NCBI RefSeq assembly: GCF_000737765.1
Contig: NZ_JPRI01000003.1
Span: 372,001 to 436,000 of the forward strand
Direction: 5' to 3'
DNA length: 64,000 nucleotides
Origin: Chryseobacterium vrystaatense
GTDB lineage: Bacteria > Bacteroidota > Bacteroidia > Flavobacteriales > Weeksellaceae
The notes under the pieces were generated by a model. The model saw nothing but the letters and a program-made list of their open reading frames with translations. It ran no database searches and was not told the origin of the DNA. Position 1 is the stretch's first letter. Every line of letters begins with the position of its first letter. The position numbers were made by a program, and so were the translations under genes. Positions 34,379 through 43,000 of the stretch are shown here, one piece after another.

Positions 34379-35833
34379 ATGATGAAAAGACTACAAGTTT
34401 TTCCTTTGTTGTGTATCAGTATATGTGGATTTGGACAGATTCCTAATTTTCCAACTGCCTCTACACCAAGTGCAAGTAGTATTCAAAATTACTCTAATCA
34501 AAACTATAGTAACCCAGCAAGGTCAAATTTTCCCTCAGTTCCTCATGGTGGTTTATACAATCAAAAAAGTTCACAGATAGACCAGCAGAATATGAGAATG
34601 GTTCAAGAGGATTTTAAGAGAGTAGCGCAGGAGCAGGAAGCCAGAAGTAAACAGGAAGAATACAACAGGCAACAAGCCACAGAAGATTCTTATTACAATT
34701 TACCCTCTTTATCAGGAAAAGAAGGCACACAAGCCTATTACGATGCTTACACTCAATTAGCATTACTCAATACTGACAACTACACAGTAAGTCAAGCCAA
34801 TTTCATTGTGGAAAATGCTTACTACGGGGGCAAACAAAATTTTAATCAATTTAAATCTGGAATTCAGAAAACTGCAAAGCAACTTTTGCAGAAGATGAAA
34901 GAAAGAAAAGAGGACACGGAAAGCAACACAGATAAAAATCTGATGATATTTGAATACTTCTCTAAAGACATGAAGCTGGGAGGAGTTCAACATAAAGCCT
35001 ATAAATATGATTTTGAGGATTATATGGGGCAAAAAGACCATTCTAAGATGTTTGTTTCCAAACTACTCAAAACAGGCTCAGGACAATGTCATTCAATGCC
35101 TTTATTGTACCTGATGCTGGCAGAGGAAATGAACACAGAAGCCTCTTTAGCTTATGCTCCTAATCATACTTACATTAAGTTTCTGGATGAAGAGGGAGAG
35201 TGGCAAAATGCAGAACTTACCAATGGTATTTTTACAGCCAATTCATTAATTCTGGAATCAGGTTATATAAAATCAGAAGCTTTACAGAATGACATTTACA
35301 TGAAAAGCCTGAGTAAAAAAGAATTGTTAGCCCAGTTCTATGCAGATTTAGCCAATGGGTATGCTCATAAGTATGGTATGGATGAGTTTGTGGGAAAAAC
35401 TTTGGATAAAGCACTTGAATACTCACCCAATAACATTTATGCCAATCAGCTTAAATCCATGTATCAACAGGCAAGATTGACTTATGTAGCCAGTCAATTA
35501 GGAATTAAAGACCTTGAAAATCCAGAGGAACTTCAAAACATTAGATTTTATCCTAAAGCATTGGCTTTACTACAAGAGACCAAAGCCCAGTTTAACAACA
35601 TTGATAACTTAGGATTTGTAATGATGCCAGAGGGAGCTTACGAGCAGTGGCTGGGTAATATGAAAGGTGAAGCTAACAGACAGAAAAGTGAAGAACTTGC
35701 TGAAAGAATGAGACAGGTTAATGCTGAAAAACAAAAGCAAAAACTACAGGAAGCCCAGAAACAAAAGAAAAAAGAATCTGACCAGTCTAAGGAGAAAGCC
35801 CAGTATTTCCCAATAGACCCAAAACATTTATAA
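34379..35833 (+). CDS. Exported transglutaminase-like (SirB1/TPR-type) protein A
   Basis: 484 aa with a signal peptide (about 1-20, ending GFGQ), then a low-complexity Ser/Asn/Gln region (20-60) and a charged helix (70-100). The core has a papain/transglutaminase-like arrangement: Cys237 in GSGQCHSMPLLYLMLAEEM, His263 in APNHTYIKF and Glu279 in AELTNGIF. A helical TPR-like region follows (LDKALEYSPNNIYANQLKSMY), and the C-terminus is a long charged coiled coil (about 425-475). Its stop overlaps the start of its paralogue (TAATG), so translation is coupled. Predicted to act in the periplasm or outside; substrate unknown. Confidence 0.75.
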   Translation: MMKRLQVFPLLCISICGFGQIPNFPTASTPSASSIQNYSNQNYSNPARSNFPSVPHGGLYNQKSSQIDQQNMRMVQEDFKRVAQEQEARSKQEEYNRQQATEDSYYNLPSLSGKEGTQAYYDAYTQLALLNTDNYTVSQANFIVENAYYGGKQNFNQFKSGIQKTAKQLLQKMKERKEDTESNTDKNLMIFEYFSKDMKLGGVQHKAYKYDFEDYMGQKDHSKMFVSKLLKTGSGQCHSMPLLYLMLAEEMNTEASLAYAPNHTYIKFLDEEGEWQNAELTNGIFTANSLILESGYIKSEALQNDIYMKSLSKKELLAQFYADLANGYAHKYGMDEFVGKTLDKALEYSPNNIYANQLKSMYQQARLTYVASQLGIKDLENPEELQNIRFYPKALALLQETKAQFNNIDNLGFVMMPEGAYEQWLGNMKGEANRQKSEELAERMRQVNAEKQKQKLQEAQKQKKKESDQSKEKAQYFPIDPKHL

Positions 35834-36942
35834 TGAAAAGACATTTACCATATAGAACTTTATTCCTAACTCTACTATTTTTATGGCTGAGTGCTGGAAC
35901 AGCTAAGGCACAAAACAATCAGTTTTATAACGAAGCCTACCAGACATTAGACAACATGCTGAATGATAAACAGCAATACAGCTTCAAAGAGGCTGTTTTT
36001 AGTGTGGAAAATGCTTACTATCAAGGTAAGTTAGATACAGATAAGTTGAATCGAGAAATAACCTTTTTAAAGGGCTTTGCTAATGCTATTGTTCAGAGCA
36101 GGGATTTAACCTATAAATTGTCAGACAAGGACAAGGTAAGCAAGTATGCAGCAGTGTATTCCATCATGTGCCAGACCTTGCCCATTGCTATAAAAGATAC
36201 AGTAATCCAGTACAAACCTTTCAACTATGATTTTGAAGATGTATTTGGGCATAAAGACATTACTAATTTGTTTGTATCTAAACTTCTGGCTACCAAAAAA
36301 GGGAACTGTAATTCTATGCCTTATCTGTACAAGATTTTAGCTGAGGAATTGGGAGTAGAAGCTAATCTGGCACTAGCACCCAACCACGTTTACATCAAAC
36401 ATCAAATCAAATCTGATGGCTGGTATAACACAGAGCTTACAAGTGGTATATTCCCACAGGATTCGTGGTTAATGGCTTCGGGATTCATTCATTTGGATGC
36501 CATAAAAAATGGAGTGTTTATGAAAGCCCTGAGCAACAAAGAAAGTCTTGCTTTATGTCTTTTTGATTTAGCACAGGCATACAATAGAAATTTTCCTGAC
36601 AATGATGGTGAGTTTGTACTAAAGACTGTAAACAGAGCCTTAGAAGTTTACCCAAACTTTGCTAAAGCCTTAATTCTGAAAGCTGAAACACACAAAGCAC
36701 AGTTTGAAAAGTTGATGGATAAACAAAATCTGAGTTCCACTAATCCTGAAAATATAAAAAAGGCTCAACAAGACCCAAAAGCTAAAGAACTCATGGAGCT
36801 AATGACTAAAGAATATACTCACATCTATGAGCTTGGTTACAGACAAATGCCAGAGGAAATGTATCTGGATTGGTTAGTTTCCTTAAAAACAGAAAGAGAA
36901 AAATACGAGAATAAAAAATTATTAAATAACTTTACGAAATAA
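35833..36942 (+). CDS. Exported transglutaminase-like protein B (tandem paralogue)
   Basis: 369 aa with signal peptide (about 1-27, ending TAKAQ). Same core as the preceding protein: Cys159 in KKGNCNSMPYLYKILAEEL, His185 in APNHVYIKH and Glu201 in NTELTSGIF, with spacing Cys-26-His-16-Glu identical to protein A. A TPR-like stretch follows (VNRALEVYPNFAKALILKAE). It lacks the low-complexity N-terminus and long C-terminal coiled coil of A. Starts in the stop codon of A and ends 4 nt before the Rhs-type gene, so all are one transcript. Role unknown; processing or cross-linking of a secreted partner is a reasonable guess. Confidence 0.75.
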   Translation: MKRHLPYRTLFLTLLFLWLSAGTAKAQNNQFYNEAYQTLDNMLNDKQQYSFKEAVFSVENAYYQGKLDTDKLNREITFLKGFANAIVQSRDLTYKLSDKDKVSKYAAVYSIMCQTLPIAIKDTVIQYKPFNYDFEDVFGHKDITNLFVSKLLATKKGNCNSMPYLYKILAEELGVEANLALAPNHVYIKHQIKSDGWYNTELTSGIFPQDSWLMASGFIHLDAIKNGVFMKALSNKESLALCLFDLAQAYNRNFPDNDGEFVLKTVNRALEVYPNFAKALILKAETHKAQFEKLMDKQNLSSTNPENIKKAQQDPKAKELMELMTKEYTHIYELGYRQMPEEMYLDWLVSLKTEREKYENKKLLNNFTK

Positions 36943-36946
36943 CCAA

Positions 36947-38104
36947 ATGACTATGAAAAGAATTGTATTGACTGCTTTTATACTTGTTGCAGGATTTACA
37001 CAGGCACAAGTGAAAAGTAAGCCACAGGCTAAACCAAAGGCAGAGAAACCTTTTATAAACCCTGTAAAGCTAACTAAAGAAGAAAGAAACAAACCTTATA
37101 TGGATGAGGTTTTGAAATCCAAAGACCCATTAACTCCAGAGGAAGCAGAAAGGAGAAGAAAGAACATTGAGGCTGGAAACCCTTTTAAAAAGTATGGATA
37201 TTATCCTAAAGTAGCTACTTTAAGCAAAGGAAAGTATTTAGAGTTCCATGACAAGGATTCTATTGTAAGTATTGGCTCTGTAAGATTCAACAAAAAGACC
37301 AAAGAGATTGTTGAATTCAGAGAAATTGATTTAAGTGACCCAGATGCACAACCTTATTTGGATACCTCAGGGAGGTGGTTTTCACCTGACCCTTTGAGTG
37401 AAGAGTTTAGTAGTTGGTCACCATATCATTATGCTTATAATAATCCAATCAATGCAATTGACCCTGATGGAAGAGAATCTAAATGGATTCCTACAATAGA
37501 ATTTGATAAAAATAAAAATGGGCAGCTTACAGGCGGGCATTTAGCTTTAAAAATGGAAAAAGGAGATACTGCCGAAACACTAGCTAAAACACTAAATATA
37601 GACCAAAAACAGGCAGATAAATTATTTGCAGGTATGCAAGATTCTGGAGGAACGAGTATTGCTGTTCCTGAAAGTATTGCAGCACCTATTAATGATGCTA
37701 TTACAGATGCTATTGTTAATTCAGGAGACTATAATGGTAGCTGGTTATCAGATAAAAACTATAATTGTTTTGCCTGTGCTTTTAGAGCTGGTAGTGGGGA
37801 AAGTTTAAAATCAGATTATTTTTCTTACGAGTTATCCCCAGGTGAGTTTCAGAGTTTCATTAAGTCAGGCTTTGAAAAGGCTGATAAAAAGCTATTTGGA
37901 AAAACAATAGTTGCTTTTAAAGGTGATAATAACGATGGGAGCACTGATTTGAACCATGCTGCCACATATCTTGGTACTTCTAAAAATGGAACAGAATATA
38001 CATTTTCTAAGAATGGACTATTTGTAAGCCCTAAAATTGAGACTACAGGAGCCTTGAAAAAACAATACGGAAATAAAGTTGGATATTGGAATAAAACTAA
38101 GTAA
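36947..38104 (+). CDS. Short exported Rhs-core protein with cysteine-peptidase-like C-terminus (toxin candidate)
   Basis: 385 aa. Signal peptide (about 1-21, FTQAQ; ATG at 36953 is an alternative start). Residues about 143-177 are the Rhs-associated core end: GRWFSPDPLSEEFSSWSPYH then YNNPINAIDPDGRE, which normally separates the repeats from a variable toxin tip. Here almost no repeats precede it. The C-terminal 200 residues have Cys274/Cys277 in YNCFACAFRAG, His337 in LNHAATYLG and Asn356 in FSKNG, the order and spacing of an NlpC/P60 or papain-like peptidase/amidase. Neighbours are the two transglutaminase-like genes before it and a small membrane protein gene after it. A toxin role is inference. 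Confidence 0.72.
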   Translation: MTMKRIVLTAFILVAGFTQAQVKSKPQAKPKAEKPFINPVKLTKEERNKPYMDEVLKSKDPLTPEEAERRRKNIEAGNPFKKYGYYPKVATLSKGKYLEFHDKDSIVSIGSVRFNKKTKEIVEFREIDLSDPDAQPYLDTSGRWFSPDPLSEEFSSWSPYHYAYNNPINAIDPDGRESKWIPTIEFDKNKNGQLTGGHLALKMEKGDTAETLAKTLNIDQKQADKLFAGMQDSGGTSIAVPESIAAPINDAITDAIVNSGDYNGSWLSDKNYNCFACAFRAGSGESLKSDYFSYELSPGEFQSFIKSGFEKADKKLFGKTIVAFKGDNNDGSTDLNHAATYLGTSKNGTEYTFSKNGLFVSPKIETTGALKKQYGNKVGYWNKTK

Positions 38105-38114
38105 AATTAACTCT

Positions 38115-38549
38115 ATGAAAATCGTTTATATTTTAAGATTTATATTTATTGGATTGCTTTTTTTAGACTTCATAGCTCATTGCTATGTAAATATTTCCAT
38201 TAATAAATTTTTTATTGATTCCACTAACTTGATAATTATTCTATTAATTGTTTCTTTATTAATAGAAAAATCTCTCTTTTCTGTAATCTTATTTCTATAT
38301 GCTGTAGTTGTATGTTTATTAAATTTTTCTCCAATGTTTATGTCAGAAAAAGCCGTTGAGAAAATTTATTATAATATGTTTTTAGGATTGGAACTGTCGT
38401 CATATATTCGTATTAATATTAGTAATAAATATTGGTTAGTCAATCCAATAATGAATCTTTCTTTTTATTTGGCTGGTTATATTGTTTTTTTGGAAATTCC
38501 ATTTAGACAATATAAAAAGCATCTTTTTCCATTTAATAGAAAATCATAA
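38115..38549 (+). CDS. Small multi-pass membrane protein, possible immunity protein
   Basis: 144 aa from ATG 38115; the frame is open to 38079 but that start lies inside the toxin-like gene and adds non-hydrophobic residues. Four hydrophobic segments (about 3-25, 35-55, 58-78, 115-135). No family recognised. It begins 10 nt after the stop of the Rhs-type gene. Position directly behind a Rhs-type C-terminal domain, small size and lack of relatives are typical of immunity genes; membrane immunity would suit a toxin acting in the periplasm. Confidence 0.65.
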   Translation: MKIVYILRFIFIGLLFLDFIAHCYVNISINKFFIDSTNLIIILLIVSLLIEKSLFSVILFLYAVVVCLLNFSPMFMSEKAVEKIYYNMFLGLELSSYIRINISNKYWLVNPIMNLSFYLAGYIVFLEIPFRQYKKHLFPFNRKS

Positions 38550-38688
38550 GCAAAAACCTCTTAATTATGTAGTTTGAGTTTAAAATTAGATGAAAATCCA
38601 ATTTGCTATTTGTTTTTAATAAAATACTGATAATTAAATTGTTAATGTGTGAAATATCGAATATATTGTCTTACAAGATAAAAAAAAC

Positions 38689-38725
38689 AAAAACTTCTCT
38701 CAAAAAATGGGAGAAGTTTTTGTTT
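38689..38725 (+). terminator. Terminator after the toxin-like operon
   Basis: AAAAACTTCTC (38689-38699) pairs with GAGAAGTTTTT (38711-38721) around an A-rich loop; works in both directions. Confidence 0.8.
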
Positions 38726-38903
38726 TCTAGAATATAGTAAAATGCTTACACCTTGATTTTTGTTTATTGTTTCAACATTAAAAAGTGATGAAGAATAGGT
38801 AAAATTTCAATCTGCCTTTTGTAATGAGAAATGTGATGAATATCAGTAACTTAAATGAAAAACAAAGCCTCTAAGTCGTTACAATGCATATAGTGATATT
38901 AAA

Positions 38904-38936
38904 AATTTCCTCTAAAAATGAGGAAATTATTTTTTT
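38904..38936 (+). terminator. Second terminator-like hairpin
   Basis: AATTTCCTC (38904-38912) pairs with GAGGAAATT (38920-38928), followed by ATTTTTTT. Confidence 0.7.
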
Positions 38937-38977
38937 CAAAAATACCGTAGACAAGCTACGTCTGTTTTTTGTTTTAT

Positions 38978-39526
38978 TTAAGAAATTGTTTTTTCTGTAA
39001 TTGTAACCATATAATTCGGTTTCGTTTCAGCAATCGTCAATGATTCATTGAAGTATCTCTCATATATACAATTTAATTGATTGGCATTTATAAATCCTTT
39101 CATTTCATTATCAGTGACTAATTCATAAATTCTGGCTTCCAAAATATTACCGTAATTATCACCTATAATCTCTAATAGATTTGGGTTAAGGAAATATGTA
39201 ATATTATATCTACCTCTTTTATCATTGTTCAATGAGATTTTACAAAACGGTGTTATGAAATGATAAAGTTTACCTTCATGATTAAGTCCATTATTAGTAA
39301 AATTACCTTCAATTCTGATTCTCAATTTTTCATTTTCTAAAAAGCCTTGAATTTGAATTAATAACCGTCTAGTGTTCCAGAATGTTCTATTCAAATTATT
39401 GTTTGATTCTTGAGCCTCTCTTGGGTAAGATTTAAGCACTTTAGGAAATAACCAACTTTTCACTTTATCATAAACTCTATTTGAAGACTTTCCCTTTTTC
39501 AAACAGTTGATAAATATAAAATACAC
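38978..39526 (-). pseudogene. Hypothetical protein, probably 5'-truncated by IS insertion
   Basis: 182 aa open frame whose first residues lie immediately behind the IS3-type transposase stop (2-nt gap). Since an IS end should extend some tens of bases past the transposase, the N-terminal residues probably come from the IS and the true N-terminus of this gene is lost. The remainder (from about KSWLFPKVLKSYPREAQ) is soluble, with no recognised domain. AT-rich. It may be a broken island gene. Confidence 0.5.
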
Positions 39527-39527
39527 T

Positions 39528-40150
39528 CTAATAGACTAAAACTTCTTTAGCATATAGCCAAGGACTAAGTCCATTTAACGATTTATGCGGATGGTTACTG
39601 TTATAATCGATCTGCCACTCATAAGCAATTGTATTTACTTCTATTAAAGATCCGAACAGATATGCATCTAAAACATCTTCTCTGAATGTGCGGTTTAAGC
39701 GTTCAATATATGCATTTTGTGCGGGCTTTCCCGGTTGTATATATTGTAATTCAATGTCATTATCTTTACAGAAGTCCACAAAAACCTTGGATAAAAACTC
39801 AGGACCGTTGTCGGATCTTATGCGCTTGGGCTTAGGTCTGTATGTGATTAATTCTTTTAATCTTTGTACCAATCTGACACCTGGAATTGAATAAAATGCT
39901 TCATTAACCAATGACTCTCTATTATAATCATCAATGACATTCAGAACCCTAAACCTTCGTCCATTAGACAAAGCATCACTCATGAAGTCAATTGACCATG
40001 TCTCATTGACTGCGCCTGGGACAATCAGCTTCTCTTTAATCCGACACGGAATACGACGTTTGCGCTTAACTCTTAGTTTTAAATTAATATTTCGATAAAC
40101 ACGAAGGACTCTTTTCTGTTCCAAAGCTGACCTTTCAAACGTATCTTGAA
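39528..40150 (-). pseudogene. IS3-family transposase (OrfB), N-terminally truncated
   Basis: About 200 C-terminal residues of an rve/DDE integrase core. Catalytic residues are visible: Asp in WSIDFMSDAL, Asp in RIRSDNGPEF and Glu in AYIERLNRTFRED, followed by the typical NHPHKSLNGLSPWLYA ending. The N-terminal third of OrfB and all of OrfA are absent: upstream the frame meets a stop at about 40151, and the direct repeat of the tRNA island begins 70 nt beyond. Hence not mobile by itself. Confidence 0.88.
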
Positions 40151-40218
40151 TCTATTAAAACGTTGATTTTTAAGGCTTATCATGCTGTAGTTTACATATA
40201 AAAGCCGTCATATTAGAA

Positions 40219-40297
40219 CCTCTCTCTCCGCAAGAGAAAACCTTAGGATATTTTATTCTAAGGTTTTTTTTATCTCAAAAATAAATTTAGATACAAC
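40219..40297 (+). repeat. Right direct repeat of the tRNA-Ser island
   Basis: 79 nt equal to 30849-30928 except for three substitutions and one deleted T. It contains the last 12 nt of tRNA-Ser, the CCTTAG hairpin terminator and downstream AT-rich DNA, but no other tRNA part. It marks the right edge of the 9.4-kb island. Confidence 0.75.
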
Positions 40298-40422
40298 TCT
40301 GGTATGAAAGTATGAAGTTGGGACAAATTACGACGCCAATTGATCTGAATTGATCACAATATCAATTCAGATAACAGCTTTTGAAATGATATGATTGGTT
40401 ATTAAAGTTCATATTTTTTAAA

Positions 40423-41130
40423 TTATGGCTCAGATCTCGGAGTATTGTCGAGGATCATAGTGGCTAACTTGTTGTTTTTAAAATACATGGTAATGAATTG
40501 CTTCTTTTCATCTATCAGTAATAGATTTTTTTCAGGGACATTTTTTTGGGTAATTTGTGCACCTGCGGGATTCCAGTAGTATTTCTCAAAACCTTCTGCT
40601 GTTTTTATGCTGTCGGGCTTACCATACTTGGCAATGGCTTTCTCTTTTGCATCACCTATTTGAAATCCCATGTTTGAGATAAAATATTTTTTGTCAATTT
40701 TTTTGGCACTTTTAAAAAACTCCTTATAGTAAAGCAGGCGGTCTTCTTCGCTTGAAGGATAGTTATTATTGTCGCTGAAATCCATTTTTGAAAATACTTC
40801 ACCGGGAATATTGTTGTTGTCAAAACAGGCTGTAACGAGTCTTGAATTATCAGAAAACAAAATAAACAGTAATGACTGCTGTAGGCTGTCATTGGTAAAC
40901 CAGGCAGTATTTTCAGAACGTAAATGAGCTGTAATGACGGGTCGGTTCGAGGTTGCTTTTCCAAACATATTTTCTGTAACAGGATAGTTATCAGCAAAAA
41001 ATGGTTTTATCAATTCTTCGGGACTCTTGATGTCTTCATCCTTTACGGCAATATCTTCTTCCTTTTTTTGCTGTTGGCAGGAAAAAAAGAATAGAGAAAG
41101 TAATAGTAGTGTGATTGATGTTTTTCTCAT
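40423..41130 (-). CDS. Predicted lipoprotein of unknown function
   Basis: 235 aa from the MRKTSITLLLLSLFFFSC start (an ATG 15 nt upstream adds MIINI). Lipobox FFFSC gives a lipid-anchored protein, with QQQKKEED after it. Residues about 60-125 look like a secreted domain, and GFQIGDAKEKAIAKYGKPDSIK resembles small periplasmic fold repeats (SmpA/OmlA-like G-x-x-x-x-x-V wording is only weakly met). No family assigned. First ordinary chromosomal gene right of the island. Confidence 0.75.
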   Translation of the reverse strand: MRKTSITLLLLSLFFFSCQQQKKEEDIAVKDEDIKSPEELIKPFFADNYPVTENMFGKATSNRPVITAHLRSENTAWFTNDSLQQSLLFILFSDNSRLVTACFDNNNIPGEVFSKMDFSDNNNYPSSEEDRLLYYKEFFKSAKKIDKKYFISNMGFQIGDAKEKAIAKYGKPDSIKTAEGFEKYYWNPAGAQITQKNVPEKNLLLIDEKKQFITMYFKNNKLATMILDNTPRSEP

Positions 41131-41538
41131 AATATTTATGATCATTATGGATTTAAAGTTAGTAAATATTGAATCATTAATTGTATACAGATATTATATC
41201 ATTCTTTCCTGCCTGTCCATATACGATAGAATGACTGACTGTAAGAGCTGTTATGGTCATATTTTCCTTTAAGAATTTAAAAACAAGGTTCAGTATTATA
41301 AACCGGAACCGTATTTTGCATTTAAAATACTTGTTTTCAAATAGTTAAATTAGATTTGTGAAATGGGTTCGAATTTATCCTGTGGAACATTATAAGCTTT
41401 TCCAGGGGCTAGTTTTGCATCATACTATTTTATTATGAATTAACTGAAACCGATATCAGTTCTGTACATCCGACATTCAATATACACCCATAGAAAACCT
41501 TATAAAAAGAAGTCATTATTACTTAAAAAATAGAAACA
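41131..41538. other. Divergent intergenic region with a promoter and long leader
   Basis: About 408 nt. TTG 41331-41333, 17-nt spacer and TAGATTTG 41351-41358 (exact -7) form a good promoter in the plus direction, leaving a leader of about 180 nt before the DUF6134-like gene. AACTGA-N8-TCAGTT at 41442-41461 is a short inverted repeat in that leader. No gene seen. Confidence 0.45.
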
Positions 41539-42153
41539 ATGAAAGCACTCCTGATTTTTTCTATAATGTTGTACCATTATGTTAAGCCAAATATTGCAAC
41601 ACCCATTACTAAAGAATATCTGAATTATTCTATTATAAAAGACGACAAAACCATTGGTAATATACGTGTGGAACGTTCTTTGAAAGACGATATCACCGAA
41701 TATCTTTTTGAATCCAGGGCTAAAGTGAAAATCCTTTACAGTATTGAAATTTACGATAAAATGGGTGTCACTTTTAAACAGAATATGCTGCAGCAGGCTA
41801 AACTTTACCGGACAATGAACGGGAAACTGAAAGTGAATAATACCGCTACCTGGAACGGGAGTTTTTATAATCTTTCGGATAAAGATGGGGCGAATGGTTC
41901 TCTGAAACAGTCCATTTTCAGCTCTACGGCAAGTCTTTATTTTAATGAGCCCGGAAATCGAAAATCTGTTTTTTCGGAAAAATTCCAAAAAATGATTCCT
42001 ATTCAGAAGATTAATTCCAATAAATACAGAATCGACCTGCCCAATGGAAACACGACTACTTACACCTACAGCAAGGGAGTCTGCACTTTAGTTGAAGCCA
42101 ATACAGATTTTGCGAACCTAAAGTTTGTTCTCAATACCAATAAAATACATTAA
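41539..42153 (+). CDS. DUF6134-like exported protein
   Basis: 204 aa. The N-terminus (MKALLIFSIMLYHYVKPNIATP) is a short hydrophobic stretch compatible with a signal peptide. The body is beta-rich: LNYSIIKDDKTIGNIRVERS...YLFESRAKVKILYSIEIYDKMGVTFKQ, followed by YRIDLPNGNTTTYTYSKGVCTLVEA, as in the DUF6134 family of Bacteroidota. Function is unknown. Single gene. Confidence 0.7.
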   Translation: MKALLIFSIMLYHYVKPNIATPITKEYLNYSIIKDDKTIGNIRVERSLKDDITEYLFESRAKVKILYSIEIYDKMGVTFKQNMLQQAKLYRTMNGKLKVNNTATWNGSFYNLSDKDGANGSLKQSIFSSTASLYFNEPGNRKSVFSEKFQKMIPIQKINSNKYRIDLPNGNTTTYTYSKGVCTLVEANTDFANLKFVLNTNKIH

Positions 42154-42218
42154 AGGCTTGTCGAAACTAGTTTAAAATCAGCTGCTTTGAGCGAAAAAAG
42201 CCACATGAAAGTCGGAGG

Positions 42219-42503
42219 TTAAACAGAATACTCTTTTTTCAGATTTTTATCCAGTATAAAAGGGATGAATGGCAGTACAGATGCTATTAAATACCATATA
42301 ATTCTTTTAAAATTCCATTTGTATTGTATGGAGGCTGACAGGAGTGCTATCAGAAATATGAGAAACAAAACTCCATGAATCCATCCAAAGTATTTTACGG
42401 CTTCGGGGATCTTAAAAAAGTATTTTAAAGGCATTGCAATGAAGAGCAGAATCAGATAAGAAAGACCTTCAATGAGAGCTGTTTTACGGTATATATTGAT
42501 CAT
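42219..42503 (-). CDS. DUF3817-type small membrane protein
   Basis: 94 aa with three membrane segments. The motif ALIEGLSYLILLFIAMPLKYF at the start and VKYFGWIHGVLFLIFLIALL in the middle are the DUF3817 hallmark (integral membrane proteins including the YdzA-like family). C-terminal LPFIPFILDKNLKKE. Function unknown. Confidence 0.88.
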   Translation of the reverse strand: MINIYRKTALIEGLSYLILLFIAMPLKYFFKIPEAVKYFGWIHGVLFLIFLIALLSASIQYKWNFKRIIWYLIASVLPFIPFILDKNLKKEYSV

Positions 42504-42824
42504 CCTGATACGTATATTATCGAAAGATTATTTTTTTAGGCAATAATAACTTATTCCATTGGAATAGACAACAGTAGAATGTTGATGACTGTCATATATA
42601 GTTATTTTTATATTTCTGCATGTTTTCAATGATACTAAACGTTCATTTGAAATCGCGGTGAATCGATAGTCCTTTAAGTTTTATTCAATGAAACGGCATC
42701 AGTAGAGTATGCTGCCATGGATGTTAAAGTCCCAATATCTATAAAAAAAACCTTAGAATAAAACATTCTAAGGTTTTCTTTATTTGCGGACGGTATGCAT
42801 TGTTTGCGGCATACACAGAAGGTT
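42504..42824. other. Intergenic stretch ending in a terminator
   Basis: About 320 nt with no gene. Its only clear element is the 13-bp hairpin at 42747-42777, listed separately. Confidence 0.5.
42743..42777 (-). terminator. Terminator of the double-glycine peptide pair
   Basis: AAAACCTTAGAAT (42747-42759) pairs perfectly with ATTCTAAGGTTTT (42765-42777). On the minus strand it is followed by eight T. The stem core is the same as in the tRNA-Ser terminator. Confidence 0.8.
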
Positions 42825-42971
42825 TTAGCTTAATATATCACACGGTACAATACAAAGTACCCAGGGACATCTTTTTATTCCCGGAGGTGGGCAGCATGCT
42901 TCGGAGCAGCTTAATGCACCTCCGTTAATAGTCTTCAACTGATCTCTTGAAATTTTTTTAGAATTTTTCAT
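42825..42971 (-). CDS. Double-glycine-leader peptide A (bacteriocin-like, cysteine-rich)
   Basis: 48 aa; start ATG at 42971. A charged leader (MKNSKKISRDQ) ends in LKTINGG, the double-glycine cleavage motif used by C39 peptidase-type exporters. The core of about 30 residues begins ALSCSEACCPPPG and holds six cysteines, then KRCPWVLCIVPCDILS. Such short peptides are common in Chryseobacterium and annotated as bacteriocin-like. A second one lies just upstream. No maturation enzyme or transporter is within reach in this window. Start and frame were checked base by base. Confidence 0.8.
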   Translation of the reverse strand: MKNSKKISRDQLKTINGGALSCSEACCPPPGIKRCPWVLCIVPCDILS

Positions 42972-43000
42972 AATAAAGTAATTGGGTTAAACTTGGAATT

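Larger units (their letters stand above)
38550..38977. other. Gene-free stretch with hairpins
   Basis: About 430 nt with three hairpins, no gene. Two terminator-like hairpins serve the plus-strand operon (listed separately), and CGTAG/CTACG at about 38945-38958 may end the minus-strand gene at 38978. Confidence 0.5.
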
